A DNA stretch of 64,000 nt from Rhodothermales bacterium. Its GTDB lineage: Bacteria > Bacteroidota > Rhodothermia > Rhodothermales > Bin80. Each line of letters begins with the position of its first letter. Within the stretch, counting starts at the first letter, position 1. A program made the position numbers and the translations under genes. The notes under the pieces were generated by a model, which made no database searches, was not told where the DNA came from, and saw nothing but the letters and a program-made list of their open reading frames with translations. Below are positions 19,041-28,224 of this stretch, in pieces. The stretch spans positions 434,001 to 498,000 of the forward strand of contig CATQHT010000002.1 of NCBI GenBank assembly GCA_958296045.1, given 5' to 3'.

Positions 19041-20672
19041 GTGCACTGGGTTAACTGGCTGGTTGTCGGTGTCTATCTGATCTACGTGGTCTGGGACGGG
19101 TTGCGCCGCTCTCGGGACACGAACCGCATCGAAGGCTATTTCCTGGCCAACCAGACACTGCCCTGGTGGGCGGTGGGTCTGAGCGTGATGGCAACGCAGC
19201 TGTCGGCCATCACGATGATCGGCACGACAGGGCAGGGTGCTACAGATGGAATACGGTTTATCCAGTTCTATTTCGGGCTCCCGATCGCGATGGTGATTCT
19301 GGGGGTAACACTGGTCCCGTTCCTGCATCGAAGCCGGGTATTTACCGCGTACGAGTATCTGGAGCGGCGTTTTAATGCACCGACGCGTTCTTTGACCAGT
19401 TTCTTGTTTCTGATTTCGCGCGGCATGGCCTGCGGGACCATTGTGGCGGCACCGGCCGTGGTGTTCTCTGCGATCTTCGGGTGGCCGCTAACCTGGTGTG
19501 TTGCGGTGATCGGCATCCCAACGGTCTTGTACACCATGTTCGGGGGCATTCAGGCTGTGGCATGGGCCGATGTCAAACAGATGGTGCTGATCGTCGTAGC
19601 GCTAGCGGCCGTGGTGGTGGTGCTTCTGGTCAAGATGCCGGTGCCAGCAGATGATGCCTTGCGTATCGCAGGGGCGACTGGCCGCCTGCAGGCATTCGAC
19701 TTTTCATTCAACTTCAATGAGACCTACACCTTCTGGTCGGGCATATTGGGGGGCACCTTTCTGATGCTGTCGTATTTCGGGACAGATCAGAGCCAAGTGC
19801 AGCGTTACCTAGCCGCGCGCAGCGTGGATGAGGCTCGCAGCTCATTGCTTATGAGCGCGTACTGGAAGATTCCGCTGCAAGGTCTGGTGCTCCTGATTGG
19901 CGTGCTGGTGTTTGTGTTCTACCTTTTCACCACGCCGCCTCTATTGTACAACCCGGCCCACGAGGCGCAGGTGCGTGCGCAGCACGCGCAGGAGTATGCT
20001 GCGATGGAGGCGCAGTTCGGCGAGATCTTCGACGCGCGTGAGGATGCCGCCTACGCTGCCGCGGCGGGCACAGGCACGATGGAGGCATTTGAGCAGCATG
20101 ATGCATCGCTGGGGGAGCTCAGAGAGCAGGCGCTCGACATGGCCGCGAGCGCGAGTGGGGAGCCCAGTCGCGACGTCAACTATATCATCCCGAGCTTCGC
20201 GCTTCGGGAGCTTCCGCTGGGGCTTACGGGTCTTTTCATTGCCGCCATCATGGCTGCGGCGATGTCCAGCATTGCCGCGGAGCTGAATTCCTTGTCCACG
20301 GCTACCGTGATTGACTTCTATCGACGCTGGGTGAGGCGGGAAGCCTCCGACCGCCATTTCCTGGTGGTAAGCAAGATCGCCACGGGATTCTGGGGTCTGT
20401 TTGCATGTGTGGTGGCCACCTTCGCTGCAACACTTGGTTCGCTCATTGAAGTAGTGAACCGTTTCGGCTCCCTGTTTTACGGGTCAATCCTTGGCGCCTT
20501 TATATTGGCCATGATTCCTGCGGCGCGCGGCTGGGGTGCCTTCGTGGGACTTATTGCTGGGATGGCCACCGTGGGTGCGGTGGCATTCTTTATGCCTGAC
20601 GTATCTTTCCTGTGGCACAATGTGATTGGAGCAGCGACCGTGGTGGCGGTCGGGCTGCTGGTACGCAGGTAG
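19041..20672 (+). CDS. Sodium/solute symporter (SSS family)
   Basis: 543 aa with about 13 hydrophobic helices. It has typical SSS features: WDGLRRSRDTNRIEGYFLANQTLPWWAVGLS and SVMATQLSAITMIG at the start, the AVAWADVKQMVLI helix, SYFGTDQSQVQRYLAA, and GLFIAAIMAAAMSSIAAELNSLSTA near the sodium site. Between helices, residues 300-377 form a long Ala/Glu/Gln-rich soluble segment, probably helical, that is longer than in well-studied members. GTG is the likely start because it adjoins the stop of the 52-aa gene. The transported solute cannot be told from sequence. Confidence 0.9.
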   Translation: MHWVNWLVVGVYLIYVVWDGLRRSRDTNRIEGYFLANQTLPWWAVGLSVMATQLSAITMIGTTGQGATDGIRFIQFYFGLPIAMVILGVTLVPFLHRSRVFTAYEYLERRFNAPTRSLTSFLFLISRGMACGTIVAAPAVVFSAIFGWPLTWCVAVIGIPTVLYTMFGGIQAVAWADVKQMVLIVVALAAVVVVLLVKMPVPADDALRIAGATGRLQAFDFSFNFNETYTFWSGILGGTFLMLSYFGTDQSQVQRYLAARSVDEARSSLLMSAYWKIPLQGLVLLIGVLVFVFYLFTTPPLLYNPAHEAQVRAQHAQEYAAMEAQFGEIFDAREDAAYAAAAGTGTMEAFEQHDASLGELREQALDMAASASGEPSRDVNYIIPSFALRELPLGLTGLFIAAIMAAAMSSIAAELNSLSTATVIDFYRRWVRREASDRHFLVVSKIATGFWGLFACVVATFAATLGSLIEVVNRFGSLFYGSILGAFILAMIPAARGWGAFVGLIAGMATVGAVAFFMPDVSFLWHNVIGAATVVAVGLLVRR

Positions 20673-20693
20673 AGGGTGGGTGCTGCAGCCAAG

Positions 20694-21311
20694 CTACAGG
20701 GGTCGGCGCCCAGCCAGTGCGCGAGCGAGTGTAGCTTCGTCCGCAAAGGACAGGTCAGCGCCGATCGGCAGTCCGTGCGCCACCCTTGTGACGCTTACAT
20801 AGGGAGCAAGGAACTCGCGGAGGTAGTGGGCGGTCACGTCTCCCTCGACCGTGGGGTTGACCGCCACGATCACTTCGCGGATCTTGGGCGCTTCGGGATT
20901 CTTCGGATCCGGCGCCACGCGGTTAACAAGGTCACCGAAGGTCAGGTCATCGGGGCCTATGCCGTCCACGGGCGAAACCGCTCCCCCTAGGACATGATAT
21001 ACGCCGTTATATTCGCCGGTGCGCTCCAGGGCAACCACATCGCTGGATTCTTCCACCACGCACACCAGCCCGTGGTCCCGTCGGGTAGAGAGACACAGCG
21101 CGCACGTATCTGCATCTGTGACATTCTTGCAGATTCTACAAGCGCGTACGCGGTCTTTGACGGCAACGAGCGCCTCCGCAAGCTGCTTTACATCGCTGCG
21201 GGGCATCTTGAGCACATGTGCTGCTAAGCGCTGGGCTGACTTCCGGCCGATGGTAGGTAGCCGGCACAACTGCTCTATCAGTTCTTCAACCGATTCAGAG
21301 GAGTAGTACAT
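20694..21311 (-). CDS. recR: Recombination protein RecR
   Basis: RecR acts with RecO/RecF to load RecA at gaps and breaks. The 205-aa chain has the helix-hairpin-helix (LCRLPTIGRKSAQRLA, residues 15-30), a zinc finger with C58, C61, C70 and C73, and a Toprim domain (VCVVEESSDVVALERTGEY onward, then EVIVAVNPTVEGD). Length is normal. It is the third gene of a dnaX-ybaB-recR operon, 24 bases after ybaB, a widely conserved arrangement. It converges with the symporter gene, with 21 bases between the stops. Confidence 0.95.
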   Translation of the reverse strand: MYYSSESVEELIEQLCRLPTIGRKSAQRLAAHVLKMPRSDVKQLAEALVAVKDRVRACRICKNVTDADTCALCLSTRRDHGLVCVVEESSDVVALERTGEYNGVYHVLGGAVSPVDGIGPDDLTFGDLVNRVAPDPKNPEAPKIREVIVAVNPTVEGDVTAHYLREFLAPYVSVTRVAHGLPIGADLSFADEATLARALAGRRPL

Positions 21312-21335
21312 CCGGTAGGTCGGATAAGATCAGCC

Positions 21336-21647
21336 CTAGGTCGGGTCCGTATCCAGCCCGGCTCGCATCTCTGGTTTGACCGCGTCAATGGCATGTTTGC
21401 GGGCGGCCACCGAAGCGGCATCCAGTGCCTGATTGAGTCCAGCCACCAACAGCGATTCCAGCATTTCTCGGTCTCCGGTATCCAGCAGGGCTTGTTCGAT
21501 GGTGATCGACCGGATTCTGTGGCCTGCGGTAGCGACGACCTTCACCATCCCGCCGCCGGATTCACCGGTGACCTCAACATGATCAAGGCGAGCGGTGACG
21601 TTGGCGATGGTCTTCTGAAGCCGCGCCATCTGGCGCATAATGTTCAT
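21336..21647 (-). CDS. ybaB: YbaB/EbfC nucleoid-associated protein
   Basis: A 103-aa DNA-binding protein of the YbaB/EbfC family. It has the family core: an N-terminal helix (MRQMARLQKTIANVTARLDHVEV), the central Gly-rich strand pair SGGGMVKVVATAGHRIRSITI, and the C-terminal helices with LLVAGLNQALDAASVAARK. Such proteins form dimers that bind DNA with little sequence preference. It lies between dnaX and recR in the expected order, 37 bases after dnaX. Confidence 0.93.
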   Translation of the reverse strand: MNIMRQMARLQKTIANVTARLDHVEVTGESGGGMVKVVATAGHRIRSITIEQALLDTGDREMLESLLVAGLNQALDAASVAARKHAIDAVKPEMRAGLDTDPT

Positions 21648-21684
21648 CGCACTGTCAGGTTGTGAATGTCGCCGTTGGGGTTTA

Positions 21685-23457
21685 CTAGATCGGTTCCACC
21701 CCCAGCTTCTCTACCAGAGACTTCACCACCGGTTCCTTACGGACGCGTTCCTCCAACCGGCGATGCGCGTCAAAGGGGCGGGCCGGTCGTCGTTGTGCCG
21801 CGCCGCTGCTCCCGCGTACCTGGACCGCGAGCCGGGCCGGTGCACGCCCAGCAACCTGCTGTATCAGCGTGAGCACTTTGCGGAAATCTAGTTCTAGCGC
21901 AGTCTGATGCCTGTATTCCGTCACCGTGATGTGGAGGGTGTTTTTATCCAGGCGGTGCGGTTCTGCGGCTGCGATGGCCGTGCCCAGCTCTGTATTGCTG
22001 CTGACCTTTTTTGCGACATCATTCCAGGTTGCACGGATGCGTTTGATGTCGAGGGTTGGCTCGTCGTGGGAGTCCTCATTTTGCAGTGCTGGTTTCCCGA
22101 GGACGCGGCTGGCCGTGGCCCTTGACTGGACGGAGGGCTTGGGGCCTGCCATTTTGCGACGGTCGGGCCCGGCAGCTGGTGTGTGCTTAGGTGCCTCTTG
22201 TGCCGGTGTCGGGCGCCGTGGCTGCACTGCTCGAGGCGTGCGTACCGGGGGACTCTTGCTGGGGCGTTGGGGGGGAGCACCTGTGGCTCCGCGCAGCATA
22301 CCCCGCTTTTGCATTGCCAGCATCCGGTCCACCTGTGCTAGCGCGTCAGACAGGACCAGGGCGTCTTGCATGGTGGCCATCTGCATCAGAGCCAGCTCCA
22401 GCCGCAGCCTGCTGTGCGTGGTGGTGACCAGGTCTCGCTGTGCCGCCTCGATGGCCATCAGAAGCCGCACCAGCGTGGGCTCCCCGAAGTGCTGGCATGC
22501 CCTCACGTACCTGGCGCGCATAGCCTGGGACGCTTGAATGAGGTCTGGGTCCGGCATGGTCTTCGCGATGAGCAGGTTGCGCACATGATCGGCCAGGCCT
22601 GCAAGGAATTCCTGGATGTCGTGCCCGTTGTGCATCACCGTTTCGACGAGCCTCAGCATCCCCGCAAGGCTTCTGTCCTGCATGTATTGTGTGGCCTCGA
22701 AATAGAGGTCCGTATCGACCACACCGAGTGCTGCGGCCAGCTCCGCGTACTGCAGATCAGTCCCGCACAATGCAACCGCCTGGTCGAAGGCAGAAAGAGC
22801 GTCGCGCATCGCGCCGTCGCCCTTGTGTGCTAGCAGCAGAAGGGAGCTTTCGTCGGCTGTGACGCCTTCTGCTACGCAGATCTTCTCCAGCTGCGACACG
22901 ATGGCAGACACCGGAATGCGCCTGAAGTCAAAGCGCTGGCAGCGCGACAGGATGGTTAGCGGCAACTTATGCGGCTCTGTCGTAGCAAAAACGAACAGCA
23001 TGTGAGGGGGCGGCTCCTCTAGCGTTTTGAGCAGCGCGTTAAATGCTGGCTTGGAAAGCATGTGGACTTCGTCCACGATGTACACTTTTCGCCGCGCACC
23101 CTGGGGAGGTACCTGCACGGTTTCTTGCAGCTCCCGGACATCGTCCACCGAGTTGTTGGATGCGGCATCGATCTCGAAGATGGACATGCTGCGTCCTTGC
23201 TCGAAGTCACGGCACGACGTGCATTTCCGGCAGGGTTCCGTGTCGGCGGCTTCGCAGTTGACGGCTTTGGCGAGGATCCGTGCTGCCGTGGTTTTCCCGA
23301 CGCCACGGGGGCCGCTCAGCAGATAGGCATGTGCCAGGCGATTCAGCTTGAGCGCGTTTTGGAGCGTCTTTGCCACATGCTCCTGTGCGATGAGCTCACT
23401 GAACAGTCGTGGCCGAAATTTGCGCGCTGAGACGAGGAACCGTTCTGAAGTGGGCAT
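21685..23457 (-). CDS. dnaX: DNA polymerase III subunit gamma/tau
   Basis: The clamp-loader ATPase of the replicative polymerase. 590 aa: Walker A G49-T56 (GPRGVGKT), zinc-binding cysteines C68, C76, C79 and C82, Walker B DEVH at 129-132, and sensor region EEPPPHMLFVFATTEPHKLP with the Arg-finger SRCQRFDF. A Pro/Arg/Lys-rich linker (about residues 380-460) leads to a tau-like C-terminal domain. I saw no obvious slippery A/T run for a programmed gamma frameshift. It heads the dnaX-ybaB-recR operon. Confidence 0.95.
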   Translation of the reverse strand: MPTSERFLVSARKFRPRLFSELIAQEHVAKTLQNALKLNRLAHAYLLSGPRGVGKTTAARILAKAVNCEAADTEPCRKCTSCRDFEQGRSMSIFEIDAASNNSVDDVRELQETVQVPPQGARRKVYIVDEVHMLSKPAFNALLKTLEEPPPHMLFVFATTEPHKLPLTILSRCQRFDFRRIPVSAIVSQLEKICVAEGVTADESSLLLLAHKGDGAMRDALSAFDQAVALCGTDLQYAELAAALGVVDTDLYFEATQYMQDRSLAGMLRLVETVMHNGHDIQEFLAGLADHVRNLLIAKTMPDPDLIQASQAMRARYVRACQHFGEPTLVRLLMAIEAAQRDLVTTTHSRLRLELALMQMATMQDALVLSDALAQVDRMLAMQKRGMLRGATGAPPQRPSKSPPVRTPRAVQPRRPTPAQEAPKHTPAAGPDRRKMAGPKPSVQSRATASRVLGKPALQNEDSHDEPTLDIKRIRATWNDVAKKVSSNTELGTAIAAAEPHRLDKNTLHITVTEYRHQTALELDFRKVLTLIQQVAGRAPARLAVQVRGSSGAAQRRPARPFDAHRRLEERVRKEPVVKSLVEKLGVEPI

Positions 23458-23731
23458 AGATCGTCAATCCATTGTGCGAGGTGCGCAATCGAATGATACT
23501 GCGGGCTGCGGTGCCTTGATTCGCTTCGCACTGATAAGCGTCAGATCGCTAGGTTGCGCCGACCGGAAGCCCTTGGCTGTTGATCACGCCTAGGGGCCTG
23601 AGCCGTAGGAACGATCACTTTTGCTTTCGTGGGCCGGATTGATGGTCAGCCGTACAGCCCAAGGCAAATGGTGTCCGTTAGCAGCCCTTTCTTGTCTTGG
23701 AGCAGCCCTATTCACCTGATTCTTGTTGCCT

Positions 23732-25273
23732 TTACGTCACATTTGCCACCTGCATTGCAAATAGCCTTCTCCGATTCAGGCTTAAGCACACCAAGTCCCA
23801 CTGGCCAGCAACCTTTTTCAGTCCCCGAACGCTGAATTGTCGAAAGCCGAGGACAGACTTTATCCAACCGTTGGGTGCCTCCGAGAGCCACTTGCGCTCG
23901 CGGTAGACCGCGCGCCCCTCCTGCGTACGCAGCTTGTCCCACATGCGTGCCGTAGCGGGCCGTGTCTCTGGATTGATGGATCCCACCTTCTCGCTCTCCC
24001 GACCGACGGCGATATAGCCATCTATGCCACGGGCGTTCAACGCGGTGATATTGGCCTCGCTGCAATAGCCTGCGTCCGCTATCACAATAGCGAGCTGCTG
24101 ACCATAGGTATCTTGGGTGGCCGTTACCATCGGCAAGAGCTGATCTTGGTCTGTAGCCTGGTTAGTCACGCGTGTTTCCACGATTAACTGGTTGCGCCCG
24201 TCCACTACCGTTTGTGCATTGTAACTTTGCTGGAAGCCATCCTGGCTCGTCAGCATGATGCGGCTTTCGGGATCGGTAAAATTGCTTTGTGCCTTGGCTT
24301 CGGGTTCCCCGAACGGACGCTTGTACGCTGGACCCCCTTTCGGATTGCGCTTCTGACCCGGCTCGCGCCCCTTAGCCTCATCCCTCTCCCGCTGTCTGGC
24401 TTTCAAGTTGGACTTGGCCTTTCGGATGTTGGCAAGCTTCTTCCGCCTGCGTGCAATCTCCTCCTCCACACTGCTATCCGCGGAGACTTCTACGAACAGG
24501 TCGGTCGTATCCGTCGGCAATTCTGGAGACAATGAGGACGAATCCACTGCCTCGGTGGGCTATGTCGTGTCAACCCCCTGCTTTTTGCTGCCAACCGCCC
24601 TGCTCGCACGCTTGCGTTCCGCCTCCATTGCATCAAGAGCGGCTTTACGACCTGCGCGAGTAGACAGCGCCGGCGGCAACTCGTCGCCACGCACTTCTTA
24701 TTCTAACAACGCGTCGTCTACTTCATCCTCGTCCTGCGCCTGCGCCAACAGCGCGTCAATCTCTGACTGCAGCCGCTTCTCCGCCTTGTTCAGTCGCGCG
24801 TAGCTCATCGCCTTACGCTTACTCGCATTCGCCCTGACTTTGGTGCCATCAATCGCAACCTTCCCCCAATCAATCAAGCCAGAATTCTGTGCCATCAAGA
24901 CGACCTGAACAAACAAAGCACGGAAATCCTGGAAATGGCGCTGCCGGAACGCACAAATCGTACGATGGTGCGGCATGTTATTGGCCGCCAGTACACGGAA
25001 GGCAATATCAGTCTCCAACTTCTGCGCAATCTGCCGCGATGAGGTGACCCCTGTGGCATAAGCGTAGATCAACACCTTCAACATTATGGCAGGATGATAG
25101 GGTCTATTGCGGCGCCCATCCCCCTCGTATGGAGCAAGAAAGGGCGCAAGGTCCGCGCGATCTACAAAGTCAGACACGAAATAAGCCAGATGATCCTCTG
25201 GAAGCCAGTCCCGGAGCAATGGTGGCATCACCACCGGATCCTCTGGTGCATACGGGCGAAACGTTGTCGGCAT
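23732..25273 (-). pseudogene. IS1182-type transposase broken by two in-frame stops
   Basis: The whole coding length of an IS1182-family (IS5-like) DDE transposase is present in one frame. The N-terminal half (24698-25273) starts MPTTFRPYAPEDPVVMPPLL and contains the first Asp in KVAIDGTKVRAN. The C-terminal half (23732-24547) contains the second Asp in IVIADAGYCSEAN and the Glu region near APNGWIKSVLGFRQFSVRG. A TAA at 24698-24700 after DDALLE and a TAG just before PTEAVDSSS interrupt it without a frameshift; the stretch between reads EVRGDELPPALSTRAGRKAA as expected. Two nonsense mutations make it a recent pseudogene. I could not define terminal repeats with confidence. The element lies between the dnaX operon and the type III-like restriction genes. 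Confidence 0.88.
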
Positions 25274-25473
25274 GGGCTTAAGGGACGGCAGGTAACACTA
25301 ATGTACATATACGTACCTGCAATCATAAAGATGCATATATGCAGTGGGTACAGGGTGACTGTTCCAAAGATGCCACGTCAGCAAGCACCGCCACCATGCA
25401 TAACGGGTGCTACTGCATCGCAGGCTCCTAGCGATGATACAGAGCCGAGGCAGGTTACAGCCACCCCTGGGTA

Positions 25474-28224
25474 CTACAATAACGTCGCGAGAATGTCATG
25501 AATCTCATCAGGGCTGGTGGTCATTGCGCTGTGCCAGCGTCCGAAGCCACCGTGCTCATTGACCGCCTCTACCCAGGCTTGCAGGTGCTTACGTTTCACG
25601 GTGGCCTCTTCGGTCACTTTACCTTTCGTTTCCAGCACCAGCATGTCGCCTGATTTCAGGCGCACCAGAAAGTCTGGGCGGTACTTGCGTACGACGCCGC
25701 GGAAGATGTAGGCGATTTCAAAGCCCAGGTGGTCATTCTTGACCCATGCTTCTACCAGGTCGGAGTGGTCCAGCGTGTACGCGTCCGACCGTTCCCATGT
25801 GCTGTCGTATACGCAATAGTTGACATGGCTCTTGGTGGTGGCTTCGCACGGCCGCCCGGTGAACCAGCGTCTCATGTCGCCGGTCGTTCGGATCGGACGG
25901 TCCTGATCGAAAACAAGGTCACGCTTTTCGACCTGGCTACATCGGATGCCGCGACAGATGTGCTGCACCACCTTGTTCATGTTCAGCGTGAGGATCAGGC
26001 GGCGCAGCTGGTGGTCCGCATTAGCGGTGGCGGGTTTGATCACGATGGACCCGGAGCGAACGAACTGTTCGATGAGGCCTACCAGCTGCTGAAAAAGCTG
26101 CCCTTGGCCTCCCTTCCATTCCGATTGCATCGTATGGCAAGTGCGGCGTGCCGCATCGAAGATGATGCTCTGCATCCGCAGCTCCTGCGCGAGCCTGTCC
26201 AGCTCGATCCTCTTTTCGTCGGCGTTGTGGGGCGCGCCGTCCAGGATTGGTGCCAGCTCCGCCAGCCGCGTCGTCTGGTGTAGATGGAGCGTCAGGTCTG
26301 GCAGCTGCTGCCTATTGATCGACAGGTGAGGCCCGATTTCCGTGTTGATGCGGAGCACGTTGGGCCAGGTGATCTCATAGGTGGCTTTGTCCTGCACAGG
26401 CTCGATGGCCACCTTGGGAGGGACTGGGGGAGGCGGCTTAATCCGATGCTCATGCGGCAGGAATGAGAATGGAATGCCGAAGATGTTGACGTATTCGGGT
26501 TCGAAGCGCCCGGTGGTCGGGTTCACGTCGTAGGACGTGCGGCGCAGCCCCCGTCCTACCACCTGCTCACACAGTAGCTGACTGGAAAAGGCACGCAGCC
26601 CCATAATGTGGGTCACGGTCTTGGCATCCCATCCTTCCGAAAGCATCCCCACCGAGATGACATTCTGAATCTTTTCGCCCGGCTTGCCTGGTTTGCCCAC
26701 CGTGTTGACCATTTCCCGCAGGTGCTCTCTTTCACGGTCGGCCTTCTTGAGGGTCCCTTGGGCTCCTCCGTCTGTCCTGGTCTCGGCCTTCTGCAGCACC
26801 GTCGAATCGATGTGCATGGTGCGCTCTGCGTCGCAGAGCTCAGCGATTGCGATCAGGTTGCGATCGAAGGCATACTTGATGCGCGCAGCGGTGTGCGTCC
26901 TGTTCGCCACCGTGATGATGACAGGTGGCGTAGCTGCGTTCCGGTCTTTCCACGCCCGCAGGGTTTCGCGCCAGTCGTATCCCAGGAGGTAATAGGCGTT
27001 CGTCACCAGGTCGGGCAGCGGAGCCGTTTCTGGAGCTTTCCGGTTAAGGTCTTCTTTGACCTCCGGGTCGTTGTAGATGTGGTACAGGCGCGACCTGTAC
27101 GTCTTGGCATCTGGCACCACGTCATCGCGCACCACGACGCGTGGCGTCTTGACCAGACCCGATTCGATGGCATCATTGAGCCCGAAGTCGCTCACGATCC
27201 ACTCAAAGAGCGTGTCTTCTGAGCTGCGCTTGCCTATGGGCACAAACGGTGTGGCGGTGAAGTCGTAGCAGAGGCGGACGCCGCGCGCCCGGTGTATCCG
27301 GTCCAGCGCGCCCACCCACTTGGTGGCCTGGTCGATGGTTGTTTTACGGATGCCGCGCTTGGTGCGATCAGTGACGCGCCACGCGTGATGCGCCTCATCG
27401 TTGATGACCAGAATGTTACGCGCCCGCGCGAGGTCACCCAGCACTTCCCGCACGTAGGCCTCGTCGCTCTTGGCGCCTCGCTTATCTACGGACCGCTTCT
27501 TTTTAAGCTTCTCAGGTGATTCCCAGGCGAGCGCATGCCAGTTGCGGATGACGACCTTACCTTGATGCAGCTTGTCCGCCAGCGTCGGGGGCACGACGTG
27601 GAACGCGTCATAGTAGTTGTCTGGATCCGTGGGCACCAGCACCGCCAGGCGGTCCCTGACCGTCAGCCCGGGTGCCACGATCAGCACATTCTTGGAGAAG
27701 CGCCGGTCGTTCGGACGGGCCACCTTGTTGAGGATATGCCAGGCCAGGACCATCGCCATCACGACGGTCTTGCCACTGCCTGTAGCCATCTTGGCGCAGA
27801 GGCGCCGAAAGTCGCCACCATCGCTGGGGATGTCGAGGCCCACCTTATCCACCTGGGGCCCTTCTGTGAGCCACATCAGCGTTTCTGCGGCTTCGATCTG
27901 GCAATAGTAGAAGCGGCGAGAGTCAAATTCCTCCGGGTCCATCCAGTATGCCAGGAGCCTGCGTGTGACGGCGGTGGCTCCGGGGTACCCGGCTTCGCGC
28001 CACTCTTTGACGCGTTGGCGAATCTGGTCCACGCGCGGAATTGGGACCGGGGTCCCGGGCGCGTCGTGCTCTTTGGAGTCTGCTGACGCAACGACGAAGC
28101 TTGCTGGGCGCCGTCCCGCCTTCAGGATGAACTGCCGCGTGTGCGGGTCAAAGCTCCAGTGCTGGCTGGGCTCCTCGTATGGCGAGCTGATGATGAGCTG
28201 CTTGATCGTGGGGCTGCCCATCAC
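25474..28224 (-). CDS. res: Type III-like restriction enzyme subunit (Res helicase-nuclease)
   Basis: 916 aa. It is an SF2 helicase motor with Walker A MATGSGKT (147-153), DEAH box NDEAHHAW (D276-H279) and motif VI VVGRGLRRTS. It ends in a PD-(D/E)XK nuclease-like site (PDFLV about residue 850, then LVLETKGK to 869). This is the R subunit of a type III-like restriction system: it translocates ATP-dependently and cuts unmodified DNA together with Mod. The start is GTG 28224 or ATG 28221; both overlap the mod stop, so the genes are coupled. No frameshift or lost motif is visible. AT-rich palindromes (for example TGCATATATGCA at 25332-25343) lie between it and the dead IS. Confidence 0.88.
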   Translation of the reverse strand: MMGSPTIKQLIISSPYEEPSQHWSFDPHTRQFILKAGRRPASFVVASADSKEHDAPGTPVPIPRVDQIRQRVKEWREAGYPGATAVTRRLLAYWMDPEEFDSRRFYYCQIEAAETLMWLTEGPQVDKVGLDIPSDGGDFRRLCAKMATGSGKTVVMAMVLAWHILNKVARPNDRRFSKNVLIVAPGLTVRDRLAVLVPTDPDNYYDAFHVVPPTLADKLHQGKVVIRNWHALAWESPEKLKKKRSVDKRGAKSDEAYVREVLGDLARARNILVINDEAHHAWRVTDRTKRGIRKTTIDQATKWVGALDRIHRARGVRLCYDFTATPFVPIGKRSSEDTLFEWIVSDFGLNDAIESGLVKTPRVVVRDDVVPDAKTYRSRLYHIYNDPEVKEDLNRKAPETAPLPDLVTNAYYLLGYDWRETLRAWKDRNAATPPVIITVANRTHTAARIKYAFDRNLIAIAELCDAERTMHIDSTVLQKAETRTDGGAQGTLKKADREREHLREMVNTVGKPGKPGEKIQNVISVGMLSEGWDAKTVTHIMGLRAFSSQLLCEQVVGRGLRRTSYDVNPTTGRFEPEYVNIFGIPFSFLPHEHRIKPPPPVPPKVAIEPVQDKATYEITWPNVLRINTEIGPHLSINRQQLPDLTLHLHQTTRLAELAPILDGAPHNADEKRIELDRLAQELRMQSIIFDAARRTCHTMQSEWKGGQGQLFQQLVGLIEQFVRSGSIVIKPATANADHQLRRLILTLNMNKVVQHICRGIRCSQVEKRDLVFDQDRPIRTTGDMRRWFTGRPCEATTKSHVNYCVYDSTWERSDAYTLDHSDLVEAWVKNDHLGFEIAYIFRGVVRKYRPDFLVRLKSGDMLVLETKGKVTEEATVKRKHLQAWVEAVNEHGGFGRWHSAMTTSPDEIHDILATLL

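Noticed and set aside
23458-23731. Search for an SRP RNA (ffs) gene next to dnaX
   Set aside because: No conserved SRP loop or paired arms are visible on either strand.
24490-24690. Short minus-strand frame filling the gap in the IS1182 gene
   Set aside because: It is in a different frame; the true transposase frame continues through the gap with two stops.
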